DNA from: Terfezia claveryi
Taxonomy: Eukaryota; Ascomycota; Pezizomycetes; Pezizales; Pezizaceae
Reading direction: 5' to 3'
DNA length: 64,000 bases
Assembly (NCBI GenBank): GCA_015179025.1
Contig: WHUX01000054.1
Span: 1 to 64,000 of the forward strand
Below are positions 21,384-30,624 of the stretch, one piece after another. Each line of letters begins with the position of its first letter. The first letter of the stretch is position 1. The translations under genes were made by a program, and so were the position numbers. Below the pieces are notes generated by a model. That model was not told where the DNA came from and did no database searches. It was given only the letters and a program-made list of their open reading frames with translations.

Positions 21384-22511
21384 TTCGAAGAATGGAGGTT
21401 TCTGGCGGAGGGTTACAAGTACGCGTGTAGTACGCGTGCGAAATTCCGGGCTCATTGCACACTGATTGTGATCGACGAGTGCCATCTAATTTGGGGATGG
21501 TAAGTATAAAGGACATTGATTTTAGATGTGTCTTGCTAATTGTAATTCCGCTTAAGGCAAAAATTCCGCGAAGAGTTATGTTCTCTAGGTTCTCCCCGGG
21601 CCAATTTCTGCCGATGATATGGAATTAATGAAGTTTTTGGCAATTTCCGCGAGCCAGTAGACCGACCTGGAAGTACAACGATGAAGACACTATATATTAA
21701 GAAACCAAGCGGTAATAATCCGTGGGGCGAACCCAAACATGCAGGGATCAAGCGCCCAAAAACTCAAATCTAAGAGTTGGATCCTATTTTTTTCTGGTTT
21801 CTGAATACTACTGGTTGCCGGAGGAAGCTCATGTTAGAATACTTCGAAGATCCAGCCACAGCGAAGTTCCAAATCTCGGAAAGATGCATCTGTTGTGATG
21901 TTTGTGAGCGGGATAGGATTATCGAAACTACCTGTGTGGGTATTTCTCTGAAGATTTCTCTAACGAATTACTATGAGCTCCAGACCCAGAACAAGCCTAA
22001 ACGTCGACATGAAATCCATAATGGGAAGCCTCAATTTAATACATCTAAAAGACATAAAACTTTGGCTGAAGAATCTATCCGTGCGTGGCGCACTCGGATG
22101 TGGGCTGATGTCAATACTTTCCCTATGAGCCGATATGGCCCACTGGATGCTTTAATCGATGATATCTGGATTGACAGGATTGCTTCTCGAGCCATGCGAA
22201 TTACTATTCCTGAGGATATTCCTCTTTTCTTTGGCAAGGATTGTGGGTGGGAAGCTTCCTTGCTCAAAGATCATGGTACGAGGCCCTATATACTACTATT
22301 AAGCGCAGTTAAGCTAAGCTTTTTTTTTCAAAGTCCAAGGGCTTGTTGATATGTTGGTATCATTACAGAAACAAATCACAGAAGACCTTGAAAATGTTAA
22401 TCCTGCAAAGACTACAAAATACCCAAGCGCGGGCCTTACAGAGGGTATTGTAGACCCATGGTTGTATGCTCATGATCCAGTCTTGATGCAACGCAGACAA
22501 CAAAGATAAGA
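21384..22511 (+). pseudogene. RecQ-type DNA helicase, decayed
   Basis: The plus strand at 21384-21497 translates to a segment ending LIVIDECHLIWGW, which is helicase motif II of the RecQ family (DECH for DEAH) at 21474-21485. Stops and frame changes follow. At 21798-21910 the frame reads TTGCRRKLMLEYF, then CICCDVCERD. This is the RecQ zinc-binding signature of one Cys at the CRR start and three Cys in the CCxxC cluster. A further frame to 22511 (GLTEGIVDPWLYAHDPVL) extends the protein beyond the zinc domain. Motif I (Walker A) and the motifs between II and the zinc site were not found. RecQ enzymes unwind DNA 3'-5', but this copy is very unlikely to be active. Confidence 0.7.
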
Positions 22512-22520
22512 ATAAGACCG

Positions 22521-22934
22521 ATGGATGAAGGCGAACGAGAGGCAAAAGTGTTGAAGACAAAAGACGACAACCCTATATTTATTGGAGTATTAGAGCAGGC
22601 AGATAAACAGCTTGACGAACAGCTTGACGAACAGCTCGATGAACAGCTCGACAAACCGCAAGGGTTTAATGTGAGAAATGATGCACACACCGTACAACTT
22701 GACAGTTCAATGCTTCCAGTAGAGGATGTACCTCAGAAGAGGAAAGCTGGGAGTGTCCCTGTTGCTCGGGTGGATTTGACGTTGGCACAATTATTTGACG
22801 ATAGTGCAAAACTGCTAAAACAATTGCTACTATTTTGTTCGGGGCTGGGAAAGAGGAGGAAATGGAATCAAGTTGGGTGGAGCTATTCAAAATGTTATGA
22901 TTCAGTACGTCTGGTAATGTGTGGATTCGGGTGA
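22521..22934 (+). other. Open frame with QLDE tandem repeats, possible 3' part of the RecQ gene
   Basis: 137 codons from ATG 22521. Residues about 27-44 contain four tandem copies of QLDE (encoded by 12-bp near-identical repeats at 22608-22655). The rest is acidic and basic in turn (KRKAGSVPVARVDLTLAQLF). It follows the RecQ relic on the same strand and may be its last exon or a separate short gene. Function unknown. Confidence 0.35.
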
Positions 22935-23358
22935 TTCATGGCACAGTGAAAGTGGGTGATATCATGCGGACGATGTAAAAGTTTATGTGAGAAGACGTTG
23001 GGGAAGTTTAATTGAGCACGGACGGTGTCTCTCTTGAAGACTGGGGATGGTCGGGATGAGTTGATAATTGTTTACCTAGTGTCTGTTTTTATTGCATGCA
23101 TTGCGTTGTTTGTGAAGAGATACGTGTTGGCCTTAGTTTAAGTTGTTTTCACACGGGACGTGTGCTTTGTTTGAGGGGGTTATTCCGTTCTTATTGATGA
23201 TGTATATTCTAATAGTATATGAATCTCGTTTATCCCAACCTTTAGGCTTTCTATCCTTATGACTACCTAATCCGCCTAGTATCAACCCTCGTCTATCCAG
23301 TAATACACTAGCCCCACAGCACCATTCTCCTTTACTTCCCCTCTGTTCGGGTTTCTGT

Positions 23359-23391
23359 TAGTCTGGTTGGCGGCTTGTGCCAACCAGACTA
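23359..23391. repeat. Perfect 13-bp palindrome of the TAGTCTGG motif
   Basis: TAGTCTGGTTGGC at 23359-23371 and its exact complement at 23379-23391 with a 7-nt loop. It lies 21 bp outside the right end of the RecQ-bearing element. It is the cleanest example of the motif family and looks like two terminal repeats left without interior. Confidence 0.75.
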
Positions 23392-23465
23392 GGGTTTTGT
23401 AGACCTATTATTCAACAGGTACCACCGGCGCTCCGGGGCAAGCCTAGCGCCTATTGGTTGCCCAG

Positions 23466-25600
23466 GAGTTAAGGTGCGAAAAACAAAATGCGAAATTTGC
23501 CTCTAATGGGCATTGAACTAATCGATCCTTCAGCTCGAGATGGAACAATCTCAGACACATTTTAAGTTCTCCTATAACTATCTCTCAGCTCAGATCTATA
23601 AAGGATAATACTCTTTACTAGTGATGTGAAATGCTCTTCTCTCAACTTTCAAACGCTTGGAATCTACTTCACACCACTTGGAGATTTGTGATAAGATAAT
23701 TGTCTATTGGCATATTGTTTCAAAATGCCACAAGCTTTCATTCAATAACATGCCACTTGCCTTTTGAATTCTTCAAAGATATTTTCGAAGTGCTTATACA
23801 GAGGGCTCCGATCAAAGAAGGTTTTACAGGCTTGTAGGTGCGTTTAGTATGAGTATCAGTATCAGTATTTGTAGCAGCAGTAGCAGCAGTAGCAGCATAC
23901 TAGTAGCAGCAGTGGCAGCATAGTAGGGCAGCATAGCAGCGGCGGGTAGAGTAGAAGTGCTGAGGAGCTGGTAAAGAGCTGGTAGGAAAGCCTGTAGAAA
24001 GAGCTTTGGCGAAAGCAGCCGGTAGGGGAGCAGGTAAAGGAGCTGAGGGAAGAGTTGGCAGAAGAGCTGGCGGAAGAGCTGGTAAAATAGTAGTCAAAAA
24101 AGAAGCAAAATGCTCAAGCCTAGTCTCTGATTAGTATGGGTCAGTGTATAAATAAATATAAAAAAAGGCTTCGAGGGTAAGGAAGGTTTATCGTATTGCT
24201 GTTGACATCTCCAAAGGGACTTATTTGTATGTTTGAATAATATCTAGTGAGCGGGCATCTATACAATTTATATCGGTGTTCCTGAGTTATTATAGATGGT
24301 AGAATGCCTTGTGTGCTAAGCTCACGTGCTTATCTTATGTGGCAAGAACACATAAAGTGGCAATATACCTGAGAACAGCAAATATGCCTGGAGAGCGGAG
24401 CATCTCTTGTGTGAGGTACTCCATATTGACAAGTTGAGCACCCAGTGGACAGGTCATATGTCTAGTTCAGGGTAATAATCTCACCCGACAGCCACATCAA
24501 CAATATACCCATGAACCTCATTTTTTTCTCATAGTACTCACCAGCCATTCCGTATTCTCCCGCGGGGCCCGCGCCTTGCATCAGTTTATATTCTCGCGGG
24601 GCCCGGATAGGCCCGAGTACGAGCCGATTTGGGGCTCGACCTTTTCCCCGGTCGGGCTTAAGTCTGCTCGGGCTCGTGCCCAGGTCTACATCTTTCTCTT
24701 ATCCGATCTCATTTGGTGTCTTGGCATGGTTGCCTAATCAAGAAGGTCTTGGCGTGCTCTTGGCGCAGGATTTCTTCTGACTAGCCCGTCTGCTGCTAAG
24801 GCTGGCTCCTGGGTACATCTGCAATACGCAAGAAAATAAAGTATAAACTTAATCAACAAATGAAAAAAAAAAAAAAAACCTTCTATCATTATTGTTCTTT
24901 ATTCAACTTATTTTTACCTGTGATATTTAGGAAAATAAAGCATAAATAAATGAAAAATAAAACCCTATTATTATTTCCTATTCTATTATCCTTATTTTTC
25001 TTCCCCCTATTTATTACCTCTAACCTTCCCTCTATTAGTCACCTCTTTTTCATCTCATCTTATGTTGTTGTTTCCTCAGGTGTTTGTACAACTAATTCCT
25101 TAATCTGAATATCTCTTAATATTTTTTGTTTTCCTTTTGTATAGCTATATTGTTTTGAAAATTTCCATGCTTATTTTATTTTCTCAAACCTATAGCATTC
25201 ATAAATCTTTTATAAGTCTCTCTTGGTAAAAGTATTATTACGGCTCAGGTAAGAGACCTACCCTCTCAGGGGAACCAATACCCTACTACAGCTGCTGACT
25301 GTAATGATCTGATCAACCATACAGGTGCGGGTAATATATCTGGTGTAGGTGTCAAAGGGATTGGCATAAGGAAGTGTATGACCTCTGATATTAGATCTCG
25401 TGCATGATTCTCTTCTATGTGTTTCCATTAGTTACTATTGTATAATACTCCTGTATCGTTATTCATTATATTCGGGTTTAGCTCCTATATGTTTTGCCAA
25501 TGTATGTCAGACTGCATTCTTCCTAATCAGGAAGCGACTTCCCTATTAGGCAACAACTGACAACCATGCTACTAAGCTGAATGAGGAAGCTTCGTCGAGA
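23466..25600. other. Degenerate accessory sequence left of the copia element
   Basis: No supported gene. Contains a triplet/12-mer repeat tract (23860-24075). Two GC-rich copies of CGCGGGGCCCG lie near 24562 and 24595, in a locally GC-rich block of an otherwise AT-rich stretch. An A-run of 16 is near 24863. The minus strand at 25200-25560 shows long but stop-interrupted frames that may be decayed transposon sequence. Confidence 0.4.
23860..24075 (+). repeat. CAG/GTA triplet tract and GAGCTGGTAAA-type minisatellite
   Basis: Runs of AGTATC and AGCAGCAGT triplets (23860-23945), then imperfect repeats of AAGAGCTGGTAGG / GGAGCAGGTAAAGGAGCTG to about 24075. A short minus frame of Ala/Leu/Pro results from the repeats and is not considered a gene. 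Confidence 0.75.
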
Positions 25601-25689
25601 TTTGATAATATGTTATCAGATCAGAGCTGCTATATAAGCTACCACATTTATATACTATGTTTATTTGAGCTCTAGATCTAGGTAGCTCA

Positions 25690-25916
25690 CGGTTGTGAAA
25701 TTCGCCTCCCCAATCAGCTTGGACTTCAGCTATTGTAAACTGATTATTTGTGGCTTTTGGAGAACATGGAGAATGTCTATTAGAGCTTTTCCTGCTTCGC
25801 TTTTCTTTCTTAATGGTTTGGTCATTAAATAGCGAGAGAAGTCGTCCGTAACTGTGAGTAGATACTTTAGCTGGATGCCTGGAGTACTGGGATTAATTGG
25901 CCTATAAGGTCCGTAT
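25690..25916 (-). pseudogene. Copia integrase core fragment
   Basis: Minus frames read HTDLIG, then PGIQLKYLLTVTDDFSRYLM and, after a stop, QADWGGEFHN. These are the catalytic-core segments of a Ty1/copia integrase. The fragment continues directly from ERI at 27685-27700 once the Mutator-like insertion and one copy of its 9-bp target duplication are removed. Confidence 0.8.
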
Positions 25917-26103
25917 GTATACGTTCGGGATGCCTCCGGGCAGGCCAAACCCACCGGCACCGGCCAGTGGCTGGTGCACACTATGCAATAAGTAATGCAG
26001 CTAGCGTTGGCTGACGGGACTACACACAACGCTTCATCATAACACAACACTCTGACTACCACAACAAACGTTCTAACTACAACAAACACCAGCAACTCTC
26101 TCG

Positions 26104-26490
26104 ATGGCTCATCAGGCCGTAGTGTCAAAACTTCCTGCCTGGGCTCGGCTTGATCCTGCTCTTATTCCGGCGGTTCAATCTGCAGTCGATTTCATCACCG
26201 TTTCTCATCGCCAGGCACCAACATCTGGGGAAACCCTTGACAACCCAGATGCAGCATTCTCTCGGCTTCAGGACTATGCATTTGTTATAGGATTTGCAGT
26301 AGTAAAGATTGCGGGCTCCACCACTACCGGTCGAGTCCGCTATGCTTGTATCCATCATGGGCAACGCCGAAACTATCGGGATTTAGAAGACATCCAACTA
26401 CGTAATCCAGATCAAGAGCTTGATGGGCAACCATTAAGGCAGCGAAAGACAAAGGTAACTAAACACCATAAATCAGTTGTAATGCTATGA
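26104..26490 (+). pseudogene. MULE transposase N-terminal (FAR1-like) fragment
   Basis: 128 codons from ATG 26104. The segment DYAFVIGFAVVKIAGSTTTG followed by RVRYACIHHGQRRNYRD resembles the FAR1/WRKY-GCM1-type zinc domain at the start of fungal Hop/MULE transposases. Coding-like sequence continues with stops to about 26880 (REFLVNNLRLQRRFQRTLND). No DDE core is present. Family assignment rests on the TIR and target-site context plus partial motif likeness. Confidence 0.5.
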
Positions 26491-27040
26491 ACTAATAGAG
26501 GGTAAAGTCAAGCAAGTTCAACCTCTGAGGAGTCACTTGAAACTGAGTTTATTAATTCAGACCAAGCTACCGCATTTGTGGACTAGCTTCAAGACAATGG
26601 ACGTGAGTTCTTGGTGAACAATCTACGCCTACAACGACGATTTCAGCGAACGCTAAACGATGAAGAAGCGGAGCGATATGCCCTACTCCATCAACTTGTA
26701 ACACGCAGCTGCAAGCTCAGTTTACTCATAAGCGTCAGCTAGGTATTCCCAGAGAATTCCAATATCGGACACCTAATAACTACCAACTGGCGCATTCTAT
26801 TAATTTGGAACCAGAAGATAATCTTGACCTGGCACCAGAGGCTTCTGTTACATCAACTGCACCACCCATTTTACAAAAGTTACTATACCATGAGCTCACC
26901 TTGTGAGCTTATTTCAGACGGCAATTTTTCACGAGTCCCCTTTGTACGAGTTCACGAGATTTCCATTATCTTTCCGTTCAGTCCAGTTCAGTTTCACGAA
27001 TTCCTTACTTTTTGATGTCATCTTCAGTTTTTACTCACCC

Positions 27041-27088
27041 GGGTTTCCGGGTGGCTCCTCATGGCCCCCCTTACGGGGCCGCATAGGT
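27041..27088 (+). repeat. GC-rich direct repeat, copy 1 (second at 27291-27338)
   Basis: TTTCCGGGTGGCTCCTCATG followed by a GGCCCC/GGGGCC hairpin and CGCATAGG. The copy at 27291-27338 differs at few positions, and each is followed by an A-rich run within 40 bp. The copies are 250 bp apart inside the MULE. Confidence 0.7.
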
Positions 27089-27290
27089 AGTCACTAGTTT
27101 TAAAAAAAAAAAAAATTCAGTTTTTACTGTTTAGTTCAGTCAGAGGTCGAGGCTCAGTCAGGCCCCCTGGGTCATCGGTTCGTCCGTTAATGACAGCATT
27201 GGGCCTCGTCTCACCAGTATCAGTCATAGTTAATTGTATTTAGTTCGCGCGGGTCTGGAAGATTAACTTGCCTTACCCTTGAATCCATCC

Positions 27291-27338
27291 GGGCTTCCGG
27301 GTGGCTCCTCATGGCCCCCCTGATGGGGCCGCATAGGA
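27291..27338 (+). repeat. GC-rich direct repeat, copy 2
   Basis: Second copy of the repeat at 27041-27088, with the same internal hairpin and a following A-rich run (27350-27370). Confidence 0.7.
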
Positions 27339-27684
27339 GTATCAAGTATTTAAAATAAAATAAAAAAACCCATTTTACAAACCAAAAAGTCCCACGGATC
27401 AACCTGGTCTAGGGCTTTAACTGGCGTGGAGGTAGCAGAGCGATCTAGCAAACGCCAGCGTAGGTGCCGCTGGTACTGGGAATCCTAGGGAGATGGGCTT
27501 TGAAGGCGTACCTGTTCAAGAGACGCAAGATATCATTATTCATGAGCCACGAGCTTGTTAAACTTTTGTTGTATATAAGTAGATAGCTTCAATGAAAGTA
27601 TTGCATTGCTTGTTGCATAGCGTGCACCAGCCACTGGCCAGTGCTGGTGGGTTTGGCCTGCCCGGAGACATCCCGGTATACGTT

Positions 27685-28143
27685 CTAAGGGTCTGGTTGT
27701 GCGGATGCCTTGGTTTGCACGAGAGGGTGGTTTTGTTATTTTGCTGAGCTGACAAGCTTTACATGTCTTCAATCTGGAAGTTGGCGATATTCTAGTAATG
27801 TTCTTAAAGTCTCAAATACAATATGTCCATATTTCTCATGCATTCGTTGAGTTTGAGCTTGTGGCCTCACGCCCCGAGGCCCCGCCTGAGCTTGAGGCCC
27901 CGCCTGAGGTTGCCCTGTCTGAGCTTGAGCTTGTGACCCCGCCTGAGCTTGCTCTGCCTGGATTAGTGCCGTGTGTGTGTTTGCTTGCTCAGGTTCTATC
28001 CATAGAGCTCCATTCATATCTCTTGTCATTTTGTATATGATATTGGTTCCTTTCTTTAGTCTAGCTTTCCTTCCCCTAGCTTCAAGTGTATGGTTTTTCG
28101 GCATTCGTTGTCCACTTGCTATGTTGCTATAAGTGGGGTCATA
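27685..28143 (-). pseudogene. Copia gag_pre-integrase domain fragment
   Basis: The minus frame contains the histidine/cysteine zinc-binding region of retroviral-type integrases: MHEKYGHIVFETLRTLLEYR, then MKTCKACQLSKITKPPSR. It is preceded by YDPTYSNIASGQRMPKN and a stretch with many Gln/Ala (QAQAG repeats at about 27870-27960). The frame is broken near 27770. It ends at PLERI, where the MULE is inserted. Confidence 0.8.
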
Positions 28144-28620
28144 TACAGAGGTCTCTCGATACAAGCATACCGGATATAAGCATATATTGGTTACAAGCAT
28201 ACATTCGCTGGTCCTACATAGTAAATAAGCATATTTTGGATACAAGAATATTCTTATTTTTTTCACTTATGAATAGTCACCATACATATGCTTATGTCGA
28301 GAGAAGCGCTAAACCATAAATAGGTTCTTATCGATAAGAAATTACCCCGCAGAATTGCATCTCCTGAGACAATCTTAATGCGATAACAACTCAATGTCGC
28401 TCAATCTTGAACGAATATTTTCGGCTTAGAACGTCGATTAAGTACAATTTTCAATCTTAAAATAATCAAGCGATTAAATTGAATACCCCTATTCGTACTT
28501 ATTGACTTACGAGGAATTTCAAGAGATGCTATGGTTTCAGGATTTGGGGAATATCGGCATTGGGATGGGAGTACCATTACAATCATCATGGTGGACATAG
28601 ACAGAACGGAAGTCAAAAAA

Positions 28621-28742
28621 ATCTACAACTCCAGGGATTCCTACGTGGTCACCCACTGCAGTACTAGCCCGGGCGATCTAAAGCTTCGATATGGCAGAGC
28701 GAACGGGATGCCTCTTTTTCTTCAGTCTATGGTCATAGATGT
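28621..28742 (-). rRNA. 5S rRNA gene, copy A
   Basis: The minus strand begins ACATCTATGACCATAGACTG and includes GGCATCCCGTTCGCTCTGCC, TAGTACTGCAGTGGGTGACC and GGAATCCCTGGAGTTGTAG, in the order and spacing of eukaryotic 5S rRNA (about 120 nt). Helix I (ATCTATGAC with GTTGTAGAT) pairs. A run of T (28615-28620 complement) is a Pol III terminator. It has a few changes from copy B (for example CCGTTCG for CCGTCCG), so it may be a variant or pseudogene. Confidence 0.88.
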
Positions 28743-28907
28743 CAAATGATGATGCACTCTCGATTTTATGTCACCTATGCACTCTCAAATTAGCTTACTT
28801 GGTTTTGTATCAGGCTTAATATCGTCGAAAACCGCATAACAAACCGAGTAATCAGCATCCTGATGATGTATATATACTGTAGCTAAGTGCTGTGAGAAAA
28901 TAAAAAA

Positions 28908-29027
28908 ATCTACAACACCAGGGATTCCCGCATGGTCACCCACGCAGTACTAGCCTGGCGATCTGAAGCTTAGATATGGCAGAGCGGACGGGATGCCTCG
29001 TTTTCTTCAGTCTATGGTCGTAGATGT
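28908..29027 (-). rRNA. 5S rRNA gene, copy B
   Basis: The minus strand begins ACATCTACGACCATAGACTG and contains GGCATCCCGTCCGCTCTGCC, CAGGCTAGTACTGCGTGGGT and GGGAATCCCTGGTGTTGTAG. It ends in a T7 terminator (complement of 28902-28908). It is closer to the expected 5S consensus than copy A. The upstream flank (29028-29098) is shared with copy A (28743-28820), so the two genes are a tandem duplication of a unit of about 286 bp. Confidence 0.9.
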
Positions 29028-29689
29028 CAAATGATGATGCACTCTCGATTTCATGTCACCTGTCACTGTCAATTAGCTTTCTTGGTTTTGTATCAGACCG
29101 AGTGATCCGATGATGTATACATACTGACTGTGAAAACAATGGCCTCATCTTCAAAATCTTCGGTTGTCCAACAGCATCAGGCATGGTCGGACTTGACCGG
29201 TTACACCTCAGGGTAGCGCCCGCGCATATTGAAGGATTACTCCCCTTTTCTCTTCAAGCTGAACCTACAGCCAATATCAGGGACCTACAAGATGTTCTAC
29301 AGCGTGAGGAGAAAAGTATTGAGACTCTAGAAATTCAATGCAGGCGTCTGCATGGATCACTGACTTTCTGGTGCCCCTCCTACATTCCCTCCCTACTCTC
29401 GTTTGGATATTTCTGTTTATATGCTCTGCTTGGATTCATAAGCCTATTCCACAACATTTCCTAGCGCTAGTTAACTTCATTTTATAGCTACCTATTTTCT
29501 CTTGCTATAAGCATATATTGGTTACAAGCATACTTCTCCCGGTCCGAACGATATGCTTGTATCGAGAGTCCTCTGTAGGCATTCCTTATGTTAGATGTTT
29601 TTCCCATTATGTCTAAAGATAGCAATGCCTCGAGTTGTATATATAGATACAACACCATTATGTCCTTCAACTGGTAATCTGAGACCAGT

Positions 29690-30586
29690 TTCAATATTCA
29701 TTAGTCTCCATAGCTCATTTGTGGTATAATAAGATACAGCTGTATTGTATGGTACGCTCCTGGTGGTCCTCCAGTATCACTTTTTCCTATCCTTATTTGT
29801 AGGATAACAGTGTCTTCTTCTCTTTTGCGTTTTCGTTTCTTGATAAAGCACTCGTCTTCTGTATGTCTTAATACAATAAGTGCATTTTTTATCATTGACT
29901 AGTTTATTGGTAGTTGCTTCTATTTTTGGTATTTTCTGACGGGCCGTAATATATTCTCGTAGCTTCCTAGCTGCTTCATCGTAGGTGTGATCCTTTGCTC
30001 TAATTAGGAATTCGGTTTTAGCTTGATCTGATTTCGACAAAGCTAGTAATCCTTTTCCAAATCCCGTGTCCTTAGTAAGATCTGCTCTACTAATAATACC
30101 AGTAAAGGTATTCCAAGTCTTCTCATAGAGTTATAAATTTATTTTTCTGTCATAGAAGTGGAGATATAGTGGACTATCGAGGAGGACATAGAATTCGGTT
30201 ATAGATCTTCCTTCATATACCTTTTTGAGTTCGTTCCATGCATCTCTAGCTTTCTCAATGGTTCCTATCCAACTTCTGACCTAGGGTTGGCTATTTTTGA
30301 GTAATGTAAGGAGGATATAGTTGTTTCCATCTTCCCATTCTTGGGAATCAGTGGTAGGTTTTCGATAGGTTCCTTCGACTATATCCCAGGCTCGATGATT
30401 GCCCACTTTGGCCATTCGCAGGAATAACTTCATTGTGATAACCCATTCGGGGTAATTGTCATTCCCACTAAGTTTTATATTTAGAGATGGGATTTTCCGA
30501 TCAGAGGTAGATGATTGATTAGGCGTATTGGTAAGGGCATCGAGAGCGTCTGCCCTACTGCTGTTACCGGAGGTGTTTGCTGACAT
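29690..30586 (-). pseudogene. Copia Gag, frameshifted
   Basis: ATG 30586 opens a frame with LSGNDNYPEWVITMKLFLRM and AWDIVEGTYRKP, the N-terminal signature of copia-type Gag. A later frame gives DAWNELKKVYEGRS, and another gives a CCHC-type knuckle (KKCTYC then HTEDEC) near 29830-29900. At least two stops and frame changes are seen, so it is not functional. Confidence 0.8.
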
Positions 30587-30609
30587 TTTTATTGTGGTTG
30601 GTGCAGTCC

Positions 30610-30622
30610 GGGCTCATAACCC
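30610..30622 (-). promoter_or_regulatory. Copia primer-binding site (half initiator tRNA type)
   Basis: The plus strand GGGCTCATAACCC is the anticodon arm of eukaryotic initiator tRNA-Met, so the element's minus (sense) strand reads GGGTTATGAGCCC. Two bases separate it from the LTR end. This is the arrangement used by copia and several fungal elements, in which a 5' half of tRNA-iMet primes minus-strand DNA. Confidence 0.75.
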
Positions 30623-30624
30623 GT

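Larger units (their letters stand above)
20727..23465 (+). mobile_element. Inverted-repeat-bounded element carrying a RecQ-like helicase relic
   Basis: 20727-20779 and 23413-23465 are 53-bp inverted repeats identical at 48 positions (outer end CTGGGCAACCAATAGGCGC, inner end GCGCCGGTGGTACCTGTTG). They enclose 2.6 kb containing a decayed RecQ-type helicase and a following frame with QLDE repeats. No transposase or recombinase was recognised inside. Target duplication at the outer ends is not clear. Whether this is a true transposon with helicase cargo or two separate insertions flanking a gene is open. Confidence 0.55.
25926..27675. mobile_element. Mutator-like element (MULE) inserted in copia
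   Basis: It is flanked by 9-bp direct duplications GTATACGTT (25917-25925 and 27676-27684). Terminal inverted repeats of about 74 bp (25926-25999 and 27602-27675) begin CGGGATGYCTCCGGGCAGGC. They differ at six sites, all transitions. A 9-bp duplication with long TIRs is diagnostic of the Mutator superfamily. The interior carries a transposase-like N-terminal frame and two direct GC-rich repeats. Length 1750 bp, so it is internally deleted relative to autonomous elements. Confidence 0.85.
28144..29577. mobile_element. Mariner/pogo-like element, copy 2, with 5S rRNA genes inside
   Basis: Its ends are TACAGAGGTCTCTCGATACA and, inverted, TACAGAGGACTCTCGATACA (29577 leftward). TIRs of about 26 bp start at a TA duplication. 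Subterminal GGTTACAAGCATA repeats match copy 1 at 15505-16544. It interrupts copia: removing it leaves codons reading ECLYDPTY in one frame. Compared with copy 1, about 0.8 kb (roughly 28360-29160) holding two 5S genes is extra sequence between ATCGATAAGA and the shared segment at 29250. No intact transposase is present. Confidence 0.8.

Noticed and set aside
21099..21485. 128-codon minus frame rich in Pro
   Set aside because: Its Pro run is the complement of the G-rich tract, and its other part is antisense to the RecQ motif II segment.
23900..24097. 65-codon minus frame of Ala/Leu/Pro
   Set aside because: Encoded by the minisatellite repeats; no independent coding support.
25605..25625. 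Plus-strand TTATCAGATCAGAGC resembling a tRNA-Met primer site of another LTR element
   Set aside because: No LTR ending CA directly upstream and no gag frame downstream could be shown.
27869..27965. CTGAGCTTGAGGCCC-type repeats considered as a CRISPR-like or regulatory array
   Set aside because: They encode a Gln/Ala linker within copia pol on the minus strand and are explained by that.
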